Assembly: GCA_938038735.1 (NCBI GenBank) | Contig: CALHSW010000050.1 | Coordinates: 1-64,000, forward strand | Source of the DNA: an uncultured Bacteroidia bacterium | Lineage (GTDB): Bacteria > Bacteroidota > Bacteroidia > Bacteroidales > CAJPTX01 | Length of the DNA stretch: 64,000 nt | Direction: 5' to 3' | Shown here: positions 7,845-16,253 of the stretch, piece by piece | Layout of the letters: every line of letters starts with the position of its first letter | Position numbering within the stretch: position 1 is the first letter of the stretch | Made by a program: the position numbers and the translations under genes | Notes under the pieces: model-generated | What the model saw: the letters and a program-made list of their open reading frames with translations, nothing else | Databases searched by the model: none | Told to the model about the DNA's origin: nothing

Positions 7845-9152
7845 ATGGAGATAGCGATAGTTGGTACGGGCTACGTGGGGCTCGTGAGCGGTGTCTGTTT
7901 TGCTGAGATCGGAGCTCGTGTGCATTGCATTGATGTTGATAGCAAAAAGGTGCGACGTCTAAGGGGGGGGGATATTCCGATTTACGAGCCTGGAATAGAG
8001 GCGATGGTGTATCGCAATGTGGAATCGGGAAGACTCTCATTTGGCACCTCGCTGGCAGAGGTGCTTGGGAACGTAGAGGTTGTTTTCATTGCGGTTGGCA
8101 CTCCTCCCAACGAGGATGGGAGCGCAGATATGAGCTACGTGCTGGAGGTGGCGAGGACCATAGGCGAGAACTTGCAGCGGTATGTTCTCGTGGTGACAAA
8201 GAGTACGGTGCCAGTAGGGGCCTCGGAGCGTGTGAGAGCGGAGATTAATGGGGCATTGTCTCGGCGTGGCGTGGAGGTAGAGTTTGATGTGGCCTCCAAC
8301 CCGGAGTTTCTGAAGGAGGGCGATGCCATCAACGATTTCATGCGGCCTGATAGGGTGGTGGTCGGGGTGGATAGCGAGCGGGCGAGAGAACTCATGACCG
8401 AGCTGTACAAACCGATGCTGCTAAACCATTTTCGGGTTCTCTTTATGGATATACCTTCTGCAGAGATGACGAAGTACGCAGCGAATGCGATGCTTGCGAC
8501 ACGGATAAGTTTCATGAATGAGGTTGCGGCGCTCTGCGAGGCGGTGGGTGCTGATGTTACCAATGTGCGGCTGGGAATAGGGGCGGATAGTCGTATAGGG
8601 AATCGGTTCCTCTATGCGGGCTGCGGCTACGGCGGTTCGTGCTTCCCGAAAGATGTGCGAGCGTTAATCCGCACCGGAGCTGAGCATGGGGTTGGCTTTG
8701 AGGTGCTGCGGGCCGTGGAGCGGGTAAACGATAAGCAAAAAGAGCTACTCTTTGAAAAATTTGTGCGATACTACAAGGGGAACGTAAAGGGAAAGAAGGT
8801 GGGGGTTTGGGGACTCTCATTTAAACCGGAGACCGATGACATGCGTGAGGCCCCCGCACTGGTGCTTATAGACAAGTTACTTGGGGCGGGGTGCGAGGTG
8901 AGCGTGTACGACCCAGTGGCGATGGAGCAGGCGTCGCAGCGGCTTGGAACTAGCGTGGGTTATGCAAAAAGTATCTATGAGGCGGCAGAAGGGGCTGATG
9001 CCATATTCCATGTGACCGAGTGGAAGGAGTATCGTATGCCCGATTGGGGGCGTATTGCGAAGTTGATGCGGCGGGCTGTGGTCTTCGATGGGCGGAATGT
9101 TTTTGATGGAGAGCGAATGGGAGGGGTGGAGCTAGTAGGTATAGGACGATAA
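7845..9152 (+). CDS. ugd: UDP-glucose 6-dehydrogenase
   Basis: Oxidises UDP-glucose (or a related UDP-hexose) to the uronic acid with two NAD+, supplying uronate for surface polysaccharide. The 435 residues start with the NAD-binding GTGYVGLVSG. The catalytic cysteine lies in CGYGGSCFPKD (C266), and the C-terminal UDP-binding domain includes GLSFKPETDDMREAP. Length is normal and the gene looks intact. It opens polysaccharide cassette 1. A decayed second copy lies at 15952-16252 at the head of cassette 2, so ugd marks the left edge of each cassette. Confidence 0.95.
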   Translation: MEIAIVGTGYVGLVSGVCFAEIGARVHCIDVDSKKVRRLRGGDIPIYEPGIEAMVYRNVESGRLSFGTSLAEVLGNVEVVFIAVGTPPNEDGSADMSYVLEVARTIGENLQRYVLVVTKSTVPVGASERVRAEINGALSRRGVEVEFDVASNPEFLKEGDAINDFMRPDRVVVGVDSERARELMTELYKPMLLNHFRVLFMDIPSAEMTKYAANAMLATRISFMNEVAALCEAVGADVTNVRLGIGADSRIGNRFLYAGCGYGGSCFPKDVRALIRTGAEHGVGFEVLRAVERVNDKQKELLFEKFVRYYKGNVKGKKVGVWGLSFKPETDDMREAPALVLIDKLLGAGCEVSVYDPVAMEQASQRLGTSVGYAKSIYEAAEGADAIFHVTEWKEYRMPDWGRIAKLMRRAVVFDGRNVFDGERMGGVELVGIGR

Positions 9153-9167
9153 AGGTAGGGGAAACGT

Positions 9168-9722
9168 ATGGAGCTAGCCTGCTACATTGTCCTCTCTTTA
9201 TGTGCTCTGCTTTTGGTTCTAACCGATGCGAAGAAAGACTTCAAGCTGTGTGGAGTCTTTTGGTTTATCCTCTTGCTGGGATTCTCTATGGTGGTAAGAC
9301 AGGTCTCAGTAAAAAGATGCGCTTGAGTGCCATAGGTACTTCAGGAATGCTATTCCAGTGGTTGTGAAGGAGAGGTGCGATAGATAAAAGAGATTTCTGC
9401 GCTGATGATGCAGAGAAGGCATGGAGTGGACGGGTTAGAGTTTAGAGGAGCTGCTCGTTTTATTGTAGGGTATGTGACATTTGTGGCCACAGTGGGCCTT
9501 GTGCGATTGTGGGGAGACCTTTTTTACGAACGACTAATGCTTTTTTTCATTCCGCCAATTTTGGTGTTAATTTTGTGGCAGGTACAAAAAAAAGCTAAGG
9601 TAACTCGTATTGTGCTAATACTCTTTATTCTATTGCTGTTTTCTTTGCCTAGCTTTCTTTTTAGTTCATCGTACGCAATGATGCGAAATGAAGAATGGTT
9701 GGATTGGGAAATGACAAATTGA
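9168..9722 (+). pseudogene. Broken EpsG-like polysaccharide polymerase
   Basis: Two short hydrophobic frames flank a non-coding gap. A 52-residue piece at 9168-9326 begins MELACYIVLSLCALLLVL and reaches a basic VVRQVSVKR. A 105-residue piece at 9405-9722 has three hydrophobic segments and an RFIVGYVTF...YERLMLFFIPP layout. The first resembles the N terminus and the second the C terminus of EpsG/Wzy-type polymerases, with most of the middle missing. I therefore read it as one gene with a large internal deletion. The family assignment rests on hydrophobic pattern and locus position only. The second piece overlaps the flippase start by 28 bases. Confidence 0.5.
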
Positions 9723-11032
9723 AAAGCCTTTTGGGCTCGAGGCTGTCAAAAGATTTGCTATACACGTTCTCGGCGCAGCTATTCGTGATGTTAAGCGTGT
9801 TCGCAGTGAACAAGTTAGTGAGTATGGGGCAGACGGTAGAGAGCTTCTCGGAGTATAGTCTGATACGTAAGAATTCAGTTCTGTTTGCAAGTCTTTTTTC
9901 GCTAGGACTCGGGGAGTCGCTCGTCCATTTTTATGCATATCAGCAGGGAAGACGAAGCGGGCGATTGGTACTTGGGGTATTATTTCGGGAGTCGATTCGT
10001 TTGATGCTCTGTTCTTTTCTATTGTTCTTTTCCCTTTTTGTTGCCCTGCGCGCACCGCTATCGATGATGCTATTTGATGATGGGGAGGCGTGGCAGCAGC
10101 TAGGCTTGGTTTATTTATTTGCCATAGGGACATGCGTATACTCGCTTGCAAACTCGTACTACCTAGGAGTTGGGGATTTCAAGAAAGCTAGCTTGGTGCA
10201 GGTGGGAGTAAACAGCATTTATTTGGTTATTGCAGTTTTCTTCTCCAGTAGTGTGGCGATGCTGTTTACCTTGTGGAGTGTGATTACCATAGCTCCACTA
10301 GCGGCTATAATCGTTTTGGCACTTCGTCGGTATCCGAAATGCGCAGAGGCAAGGATGGCGAACTTGAAGGGGCTGATGCGTAAGCGCATGTTGTTTTATG
10401 GAACGACAAGGATGGGGAGTAACTTGGTGATATATGGGATGGATGTGCTGCCACTGGTGATGATTCTTCATATGTACGGTCAAAAGGATGTATCGCTTTT
10501 TTCGGTGTCTATCACGGTGTTACTGATGATTACGCCGTTGTTTTCGTTTACTTCGAGCCTGTTTTTGCAGAGGGTGAGTTTGATGCGAGCAGCGGGTAAT
10601 TACTCATCGATTGCGAGGCTTATACGTTGGGCTTCCATTCCTTTTATTTCAATTGCGTTGGCTGGGGGGCTTTTCCTCTATTGCTTTTCTGACTGGGTGA
10701 TTCGTTTGCTTTACACGCAGGAGTTTTTGGGGGCGACGAGCCTTGTGGCGATTACCTCGCTAGCCTTGCTGCCGAAAGCTTTTTTCCTTTTGCTTAGGAG
10801 TCCTATAGATGCGTTTTCAGATAGGCCGTACGTATTAGGTATTCTGTTAGTGTCGCTGCTATTTTATGCGGTGCTGCTTTGGCAGAGTTCTAGCCTGGAG
10901 GGATGCGCATGGGCGTACGTGTGGGAGAATGTGGCTATGATGGTGTTGACAATAGTGACTTGGCGCATGTTGCTTTTGAGGCGTATGCGAGAGACGAAGG
11001 TTGTGCAGAGTGCGGGAGATAAAAATGAGTAG
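9695..11032 (+). CDS. Wzx-type polysaccharide flippase (MOP superfamily)
   Basis: A 445-residue integral membrane protein with about twelve hydrophobic segments and the N-terminal pattern SKDLLYTFSAQLFVMLSVF seen in polysaccharide exporters of the MATE/MOP superfamily. It probably flips undecaprenyl-linked oligosaccharide across the inner membrane. It sits between a broken polymerase and the acyltransferase paralogues, and its stop is 2 bases before the next start. It is the only flippase in the locus, so both cassettes would depend on it if active. Confidence 0.8.
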   Translation: MVGLGNDKLKSLLGSRLSKDLLYTFSAQLFVMLSVFAVNKLVSMGQTVESFSEYSLIRKNSVLFASLFSLGLGESLVHFYAYQQGRRSGRLVLGVLFRESIRLMLCSFLLFFSLFVALRAPLSMMLFDDGEAWQQLGLVYLFAIGTCVYSLANSYYLGVGDFKKASLVQVGVNSIYLVIAVFFSSSVAMLFTLWSVITIAPLAAIIVLALRRYPKCAEARMANLKGLMRKRMLFYGTTRMGSNLVIYGMDVLPLVMILHMYGQKDVSLFSVSITVLLMITPLFSFTSSLFLQRVSLMRAAGNYSSIARLIRWASIPFISIALAGGLFLYCFSDWVIRLLYTQEFLGATSLVAITSLALLPKAFFLLLRSPIDAFSDRPYVLGILLVSLLFYAVLLWQSSSLEGCAWAYVWENVAMMVLTIVTWRMLLLRRMRETKVVQSAGDKNE

Positions 11033-11034
11033 CG

Positions 11035-11856
11035 ATGGAGTTTGAAGATTCTTATTGGTTGTATTACCAAAGAGGGCTAGATGCTCGTGGCGATTTAACG
11101 AAGTCTAGAAAGCTGGGTAGGAACGAGTTAAAGGTGCTATTTAGACGGTATGGGCGAAAACTTCTTTACATAAGGAACGTATATGACTTTGACTGTCAAA
11201 AAGAAACTTCCTTTTGGTATGTCGTGAGAGATGTAGCCTTGTCGCCGGATGAATATAAATCATCGAGGCTAAGAGGAAAGGTAAGGAAGTCGTTGAAAGA
11301 ATACGAATATAGGCGTGTGGGCATAGACGAGATGCGGCGGGTGGGTTATGGAGTGTTCTATGAGAATTGGCTTCGTTTTCCAGAGAAGAGCAGGCCGAAA
11401 TTGGAAAGCCGAGAGGAGTTTGAACGTTCTTTAGCGGTTCAGGAGGAACGAGGAGTGGAGTTCTGGATTGGGTACTCTGTGGAGACGGGGGAGGCGGCGA
11501 CATGGGCGAGCGTATATGTGGTTGATAATATGGTGTATGGAGAGCGTATAAGGCTGAGCTACAAGTATGTAAAGAATTATGCAACGTATGGATTGTATCA
11601 TGTCTTAACGAGTTACTATTTAGGAGAGCGAGGGCTTAGCTACTATATTGCGGGGGCGCAGACAGCGACATCTCACTCACATGTGCAAGATTTTTTGATA
11701 GAAAACATGCAGTTTAGAAAAGCTTATGCTGGGTTACAGGTGCCAATCCGGTTTCCATACAGCCTGGTTGTTTTTCTACTCTCGCCTTTTCGTAATGCCT
11801 TTTCCTCCACGAGTAAAATAGGTGCGTTGCTTCGATTGAAATCGTACGAGTGTTGA
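11035..11856 (+). CDS. GNAT/FemAB-like acyltransferase of unknown substrate, paralogue A
   Basis: A 273-residue protein that is clearly homologous over its full length to the next gene and to the fragment at 19825-20107. The N-terminal block YIRNVYDFDC..ETSFWYVVRD is conserved in all three. The C-terminal half (GVEFWIGYSVETGEAATWASVY ... YATYGLYHVLTSYYLGERGL ... FLIENMQFRKAY) looks like a GNAT fold of the FemAB/Acetyltransf_6 kind, ending in the typical large-step-back FRK segment. No signal peptide or membrane helix is evident. The locus suggests acylation of an amino sugar or glycan precursor, but the substrate is unknown. Confidence 0.6.
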   Translation: MEFEDSYWLYYQRGLDARGDLTKSRKLGRNELKVLFRRYGRKLLYIRNVYDFDCQKETSFWYVVRDVALSPDEYKSSRLRGKVRKSLKEYEYRRVGIDEMRRVGYGVFYENWLRFPEKSRPKLESREEFERSLAVQEERGVEFWIGYSVETGEAATWASVYVVDNMVYGERIRLSYKYVKNYATYGLYHVLTSYYLGERGLSYYIAGAQTATSHSHVQDFLIENMQFRKAYAGLQVPIRFPYSLVVFLLSPFRNAFSSTSKIGALLRLKSYEC

Positions 11857-11900
11857 ATCCCCTAATAGTAAAAAGGGAGTAGCGCACCTAGCAAGGGAGA

Positions 11901-12743
11901 ATGGTTGACATGGAGAGAGATGGGAAGAGAGATTGGATGCTGTATAGGGAAGGATTGGACTTTCGAGGGGATTTATTGAATGCATCGCATTTGACATTGC
12001 ACGAGGTGCGCAGCCTATTTAAAACGTTTTGGAGGAGGGCATTCTACATACGGAATGTATATGACTTTGATTGCGTAGAGCGGACGGAATTCTGGTACGT
12101 GGTACGTGACAGGGTGATGGGGGTAGATGAGTATCCAAAGAAGAAGGATCGGCAGCAGATACGCCGATCGCTGCGAGCGTACGAATTTCGCAGGGTGGAT
12201 TTGACTGAGATGCTGCGGGTTGGGTATAGGGTGTCGCTTGAACACTGGCAAAGGCTTCCGAGGAATAGGCGATTTGTCCATGCAACGGAGGCAGATTTCA
12301 CTGATTTTTTACACGAGCAGAATGCACGAGGGGTAGAGTTTTGGGTGGGGTATTCTACAGAGACTGGAGAGGCAGCGATGTGGGAAAGCGTTTATATTGT
12401 AGGATGGATGGCGGTAGAGGAGCAGGAGCGGTTGAGCTATAGGTATAAGCAGCATTACCCCACATATGGGTTGAATCATGTGATAGCAAACTACTATTTG
12501 CAGGAACGAGGATTGCGGTATGTAGTAGCGGGGGCGCGGACGGTTACAGAGCATTCTAATGTGCAAGAGTTTTTGCTCAAGAAAATGGGATTTCGAAAGG
12601 CGTATTGCCGGTTGAAGGTGTGGTTTCGGTTCCCATTCAACTTGATTATGCCATGCGCTTATCCGTTCCGTAAGCTGCTGCCGCGAGGAAGCAACTTACG
12701 GTCGTTGCTGATGTTGGTGCAGTACGCAAAGATGTCGCAGTAG
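11901..12743 (+). CDS. GNAT/FemAB-like acyltransferase of unknown substrate, paralogue B
   Basis: A 280-residue paralogue of the preceding gene. It shares FYIRNVYDFDC, FWYVVRD, GVEFWVGYSTETGEAAMWESVY, YPTYGLNHVIANYYLQERGL, VAGARTVTEHSNVQEFLLKKMGFRKAY and a short basic-hydrophobic tail (FRFPFNLIMPCAYPFRK). The KKKDRQQIRRSL segment is closer to the truncated third copy at 19825-20107 than to paralogue A. The two genes are 44 bases apart, as expected from an old tandem duplication. The next gene starts 2 bases after its stop. Function is inferred only as an N- or O-acyltransferase in polysaccharide assembly. Confidence 0.6.
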   Translation: MVDMERDGKRDWMLYREGLDFRGDLLNASHLTLHEVRSLFKTFWRRAFYIRNVYDFDCVERTEFWYVVRDRVMGVDEYPKKKDRQQIRRSLRAYEFRRVDLTEMLRVGYRVSLEHWQRLPRNRRFVHATEADFTDFLHEQNARGVEFWVGYSTETGEAAMWESVYIVGWMAVEEQERLSYRYKQHYPTYGLNHVIANYYLQERGLRYVVAGARTVTEHSNVQEFLLKKMGFRKAYCRLKVWFRFPFNLIMPCAYPFRKLLPRGSNLRSLLMLVQYAKMSQ

Positions 12744-12745
12744 GT

Positions 12746-13216
12746 ATGGGGCGGGATGTATTATATTGGCGGCGAGCGGTTGCTAAGGTAGGAGAGCCTG
12801 CCGTAGAGGCGCAGGGATGCTGCGAGGTGGTTGTACGAAAGCCGTACGCGACGCCACACGATTGGTTTTGGCAGATACTATCGGGAGGGCGGTTGGAACG
12901 GTACGAGGTGCATAGCGGGGGGAGAATAGTGTCGTGGGTATACTGCGTGGGGCAAGTGTACCAATTCCCGTTTATGCGGCGTGGGGATGTGCATGTGGGC
13001 CCTGCGTATACGCTAGAAGCGTATCGTCGGCGAGGCTATCTCAAGCTGTTAATGGCCTATGCGATGAAAAAGAATCAAGGAAACGATTTTTGGACCATAG
13101 TGGAGGATGATAACCACCCATCATTGTGGGCGGTAGAGGCAGTAGGTTTCAAGCGAGTAGCCTACTTGCGGCAGAATAGGAAGACTAAAGTCTTTAAGGT
13201 TGTAGAAAGGATATAG
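12746..13216 (+). CDS. Small GNAT family N-acetyltransferase
   Basis: A 156-residue single-domain GNAT. The acetyl-CoA-binding motif A is visible as VGPAYTLEAYRRRGYLKLLMAYAM (about 91-114, RRRGYL being the Q/RxxGxG/A loop), followed by the late motif NHPSLWAVEAVGFKRVAYLR. It follows paralogue B by 2 bases and precedes a glycosyltransferase. It could acetylate the amino sugar made by the aminotransferase downstream; this is inference from neighbourhood. It is not of the left-handed beta-helix PglD type. Confidence 0.75.
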   Translation: MGRDVLYWRRAVAKVGEPAVEAQGCCEVVVRKPYATPHDWFWQILSGGRLERYEVHSGGRIVSWVYCVGQVYQFPFMRRGDVHVGPAYTLEAYRRRGYLKLLMAYAMKKNQGNDFWTIVEDDNHPSLWAVEAVGFKRVAYLRQNRKTKVFKVVERI

Positions 13217-13256
13217 TGACTAGCCCGTTTCCGTTATTCGGGGGGGACATGAAAAT

Positions 13257-14024
13257 ATGAATGGGGCAGATTTTGGACTTCCGATGGTATCTATCGTAAT
13301 GCCGAGCTACAATGCATCGGCGTTTATTGCCGAGTCGATAGAGTCGGTGCTAGCGCAGAGCTACGGGGGATGGGAGCTGCTGATTACTGACGATTGCAGC
13401 ACGGATGATTCTTATGCTATAGCGCAGCGATACGCAGCGCAAGATGGGCGGGTAAGAGCGTTTAGGCTCGAAAAGAATGGCGGGGCAGCAATAGCGCGCA
13501 ACTACTCCCTCGGCCTGGCGGCGGGACGGTACGTAGCGTTTTTAGATAGCGATGATTTATGGAAGCCCAAGAAGCTAGAGCAGCAGTTGGCGTTTATGCA
13601 GAAGACCAACGCGGCGTTTACGTATACCGATTATGAGCTCATGAGCGAGCGGGGCGCGCTTTTGGGAAAGCGTCTGAAGATGCCGATGCAGCTGACATAT
13701 AACCAGTACCTTCGTAATACGGCGATAGGGTGTTTAACAGTGATGGTGGATAGGGCGCAGGTAGGAGAATTTCAAATGCCCAACATACGGTCATCGCAAG
13801 ATATGGCAACGTGGTTGCTTATTCTTCGCAGGGTGGGTGTAGCGAAGGGGCTGCGAGAGAATTTGGCAACGTATAGGTTGGTGCAGGGTTCTAACTCCTC
13901 GAAGAAGTTGAAGGCTGCGAAAGATGTGTGGAGAGTGTATAGGGAGATAGAAGGTTTGGGTTTGCTGCGGTCTGTTTTTTCTTTTTGCGGCTATGCGTTC
14001 AATGCGGTAAGGAAGAGGCTGTAG
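13257..14024 (+). CDS. Family 2 glycosyltransferase (GT-A)
   Basis: A 255-residue cytoplasmic glycosyltransferase. It has the N-terminal VSIVMPSYNASAFIAESIESV, the nucleotide-binding DDCSTDDSY and the metal-binding AFLDSDDLW motifs of GT2 enzymes. A QDMATWLLILRR segment follows, typical of WcaA/EpsE-like transferases. It probably adds one sugar to the lipid-linked repeat unit. Its stop lies 5 bases before the start of the PglC-like gene. Donor and acceptor cannot be predicted. Confidence 0.85.
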   Translation: MNGADFGLPMVSIVMPSYNASAFIAESIESVLAQSYGGWELLITDDCSTDDSYAIAQRYAAQDGRVRAFRLEKNGGAAIARNYSLGLAAGRYVAFLDSDDLWKPKKLEQQLAFMQKTNAAFTYTDYELMSERGALLGKRLKMPMQLTYNQYLRNTAIGCLTVMVDRAQVGEFQMPNIRSSQDMATWLLILRRVGVAKGLRENLATYRLVQGSNSSKKLKAAKDVWRVYREIEGLGLLRSVFSFCGYAFNAVRKRL

Positions 14025-14029
14025 GTATC

Positions 14030-14638
14030 ATGTCTAAGCGACTATTTGACATTGTATTCTCGATTTTGGGGCTCGTTTTGCTACTGCCGGTATTAGCCGT
14101 AGTAGCGTTTTTAATCAAGCTACGCATGCCGGGCGGCCCTATCTTTTATCGACAGCAGCGGGTGGGTCGGCATGGGGAGCTGTTCACGATGGTGAAATTT
14201 AGGAGCATGCAGGTGGGAAGCGATGCGAGTTCTGTATCGGTGGCTGGGGAAGCGAGGATAACGCCGCTCGGGGCAAAGCTGCGAAAGTGGAAGCTTGACG
14301 AGCTGCCGGAGCTGTGGAACGTTCTGAAGGGGGAGATGAGCTTCGTGGGGCCGCGGCCCGACGTGCCGGGCTACGCAGACAGGCTGCGGGGAGCGGACAG
14401 AGTGATACTGGAGCTGCGCCCTGGCATCACGGGCCCTGCATCGTTGAAGTACCGTGATGAGGAGGTAGTATTGGCGGGGGTGGCAAACCCTCAGGCGTAC
14501 AATGATGAGGTGCTATACCCAGATAAAATTCGCATCAATCGGGAGTACTACCATAACCGTACGTTCTGGGGGGATGTATTAATCATATTAATGACTGTAG
14601 GAATTGTACCTTTGCCCCCGAATTACTACGAGGAATGA
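14030..14638 (+). CDS. PglC-like phosphoglycosyl transferase (bacterial sugar transferase family)
   Basis: Transfers a sugar-1-phosphate from a UDP-sugar to undecaprenyl phosphate, starting the repeat unit. It has 202 residues: a re-entrant membrane helix (about 8-28), then KLRMPGGPIFYRQQRVGRHG, FTMVKFRSM, KLDELPELWNVLKGEMSFVGPRP and LRPGITGP, the PF02397 core. Its small size fits the monotopic PglC class rather than the WbaP/WcaJ polytopic class. The start at 14030 puts the helix at the N terminus. The stop overlaps the aminotransferase start (ATGA). From about 14106 on it is duplicated at 21151-21683. Confidence 0.9.
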   Translation: MSKRLFDIVFSILGLVLLLPVLAVVAFLIKLRMPGGPIFYRQQRVGRHGELFTMVKFRSMQVGSDASSVSVAGEARITPLGAKLRKWKLDELPELWNVLKGEMSFVGPRPDVPGYADRLRGADRVILELRPGITGPASLKYRDEEVVLAGVANPQAYNDEVLYPDKIRINREYYHNRTFWGDVLIILMTVGIVPLPPNYYEE

Positions 14639-15780
14639 GCAAAATGGGTGGAGAAAGGATATACTTATCGCTGGCCCACATGGGCGGTGGAGAGCAGAAG
14701 TACATACAGGAAGCGTTTGACACGAATTGGGTGGTTCCTCTAGGGCCGAATGTGGATGCGTTTGAGGAGGATCTGCAGCACTTTTTAGGTGGGGAACACT
14801 ACGTTACGGCACTCAGCGCGGGCACCGCAGCAATACATCTCGGGCTGGTGCTGGCCGGGGTAGAGGCAGGCGATGAGGTGATATGCCAATCATTTACCTT
14901 TTCGGCGAGCGCTAACCCGATAGCGTACCAAGGTGCAAGGCCGGTGTTTGTGGATAGCGAGGCTGATACTTGGAATATGGATCCGATGTTGCTGGAGGAG
15001 GCAATAGAGGGGCGCATCAAGGCGGTTGGCAAGCCTCCGAAGGCTATTATCCCCGTGCATCTTTACGGCATGCCCGCGAAGATTGATGAGATTTTGGCAA
15101 TCGCGGAGCGGTATGGAATAGCTGTGGTTGAGGATGCCGCCGAGGCGATGGGGTCGGAGTATAAAGGGAGGAAGTGCGGAACGTTCGGGGCGTTCGGGGC
15201 GCTGAGCTTCAATGGTAACAAGATGATAACGACCTCTGGGGGCGGAGCGTTAGTGTGCCGCACGGAGGAGGAAAAGGTTCGGGCGCGTTTCTACGCCACG
15301 CAAGCGCGGGAGAAGGCACCGTACTACCAGCATGAAAAGATTGGGTATAATTACCGGATGAGCAACATCTCAGCGGGCATCGGCCGCGGGCAGATGGAGG
15401 TGGTGGCGGAGCATATCGCTCAGCGAAGGGCGAATCACGCCTTTTACCAGGAGGCTTTTAGCCACGTGGAGGGAATAAAGGTGATGGACAACCCTTCGGC
15501 AGCGTGCAGCAGCAACTTCTGGTTAACCACGATACTCATCGATCCGAAGGTATACAAGCCTACGCCTAACGAGGTGCGGGAGGCGTTGGAGCGGGAGAAT
15601 ATAGAGACGCGGTTGCTATGGAAACCGCTGCATAGGCAGCCTGTGTTCAAGGAGTGCAGCTACTACGGCGGGGATGTGGCGTGGGGCTTGTTCTCGAGGG
15701 GACTTTGCTTGCCCTCGGGACCGCTCTTGACGGAGGATGATTTGGGGCGTGTGGTGGAGAGCGTAAAGGGGGTGCTACGT
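14106..15780 (+). repeat. Large direct repeat, copy A (pglC-aminotransferase)
   Basis: This segment recurs at 21151-22825 with a constant offset of 7045. By eye, 14153-15383 (about 1231 bp) matches 21198-22428 without a difference. The 47 bases before it carry five differences and the 400 bases after it carry about 25. A perfect core between diverged ends suggests gene conversion or a recent recombination tract rather than a simple recent duplication. Confidence 0.9.
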
Positions 15781-15798
15781 AAAGGGGGTGCTACGTAA
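14635..15798 (+). CDS. DegT/DnrJ/EryC1-type aminotransferase (PglE-like), copy A
   Basis: PLP-dependent aminotransferase that probably converts a UDP-4-keto-6-deoxy sugar to the 4-amino sugar. The 387 residues show EAFDTNWVVPLGPNVDAFE, LSAGTAAIHLGLVLAG, DSEADTWNMDP, VEDAAEAMGSEYKG and the PLP lysine in FNGNKMITTSGG (K196). It couples to the PglC-like gene through ATGA. Together with the dehydratase starting at 63033 it would fit a bacillosamine-type pathway. The C terminus RKGGAT is created by a 16-bp tandem duplication and differs from copy B, which ends RKK. Confidence 0.88.
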   Translation: MSKMGGERIYLSLAHMGGGEQKYIQEAFDTNWVVPLGPNVDAFEEDLQHFLGGEHYVTALSAGTAAIHLGLVLAGVEAGDEVICQSFTFSASANPIAYQGARPVFVDSEADTWNMDPMLLEEAIEGRIKAVGKPPKAIIPVHLYGMPAKIDEILAIAERYGIAVVEDAAEAMGSEYKGRKCGTFGAFGALSFNGNKMITTSGGGALVCRTEEEKVRARFYATQAREKAPYYQHEKIGYNYRMSNISAGIGRGQMEVVAEHIAQRRANHAFYQEAFSHVEGIKVMDNPSAACSSNFWLTTILIDPKVYKPTPNEVREALERENIETRLLWKPLHRQPVFKECSYYGGDVAWGLFSRGLCLPSGPLLTEDDLGRVVESVKGVLRKGGAT

Positions 15799-15802
15799 AG
15801 GG
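15763..15802 (+). repeat. 16-bp tandem duplication at the 3' end of the aminotransferase gene
   Basis: GTAAAGGGGGTGCTAC occurs at 15763-15778 and again at 15779-15794, followed by a partial third copy GTAAAGGG. The duplication moves the stop codon and adds a few residues compared with the second gene copy. Confidence 0.85.
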
Positions 15803-15918
15803 TGAGGCTGCACCTCGGAGAGCCTATAGAAGCGGGCTGCTAGGTTTCGGTTGTGTGGGAGTGTGTGTTCTACATTGCATCCATTTCATATCAGCCTCTT
15901 CATGTGGAGAAAAGTGTC

Positions 15919-15926
15919 TACCTTTA
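15919..15926 (+). promoter_or_regulatory. Remnant or weak promoter element before the ugd remnant
   Basis: TACCTTTA at 15919-15926 resembles the TACCTTTG before intact ugd, and lies 26 bases before the GTGGAGATA that aligns with the ugd start. It may drive the polymerase gene at 16254. The rest of 15803-15918 shows nothing I can identify. Confidence 0.35.
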
Positions 15927-15951
15927 CGGTTGCTGAACTTGGGGAAGCAGT

Positions 15952-16252
15952 GTGGAGATAACAGAGGTTGGGGCGGTGTGCGAGGTAATGGTGTATGCCA
16001 TGCGGTGCGATAGAGAAGGCGGAGCAAGGGCTTATGGTGCGAGTGGGCTATGCTAAGAGTATCTTTGAGACGGTGGAAGGGGCAGATGCCGAGTTTCATG
16101 TTGTCGTGGAGAAAGAGTACCGTATGCCCGATTGGGACATTGCGAAGTTGATGCCGCGGGCTGTTGTCTTTGATGGGTGGCCTATGTTTGAATGAGGGCG
16201 CATGGAAGGAGTTGAACAGATAGGAATCGGACGAAGAAAAGAGGGAGAGTAG
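15952..16252 (+). pseudogene. Internally deleted second copy of ugd
   Basis: GTGGAGATAACAGAGGTTGG at 15952 aligns with the start of ugd. The sequence then jumps to the part of ugd equivalent to about 8881-9150. The C-terminal piece reads VGYAKSIFETVEGADAEFHV ... EYRMPDWDIAKLMPRAVVFDG, then in another frame MEGVEQIGIGR, matching intact ugd (VGYAKSIYEAAEGADAIFHV ... GGVELVGIGR). About 1 kb of the middle is gone and there are frameshifts. It is non-functional, and marks where cassette 2 begins. Confidence 0.85.
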
Positions 16253-16253
16253 A

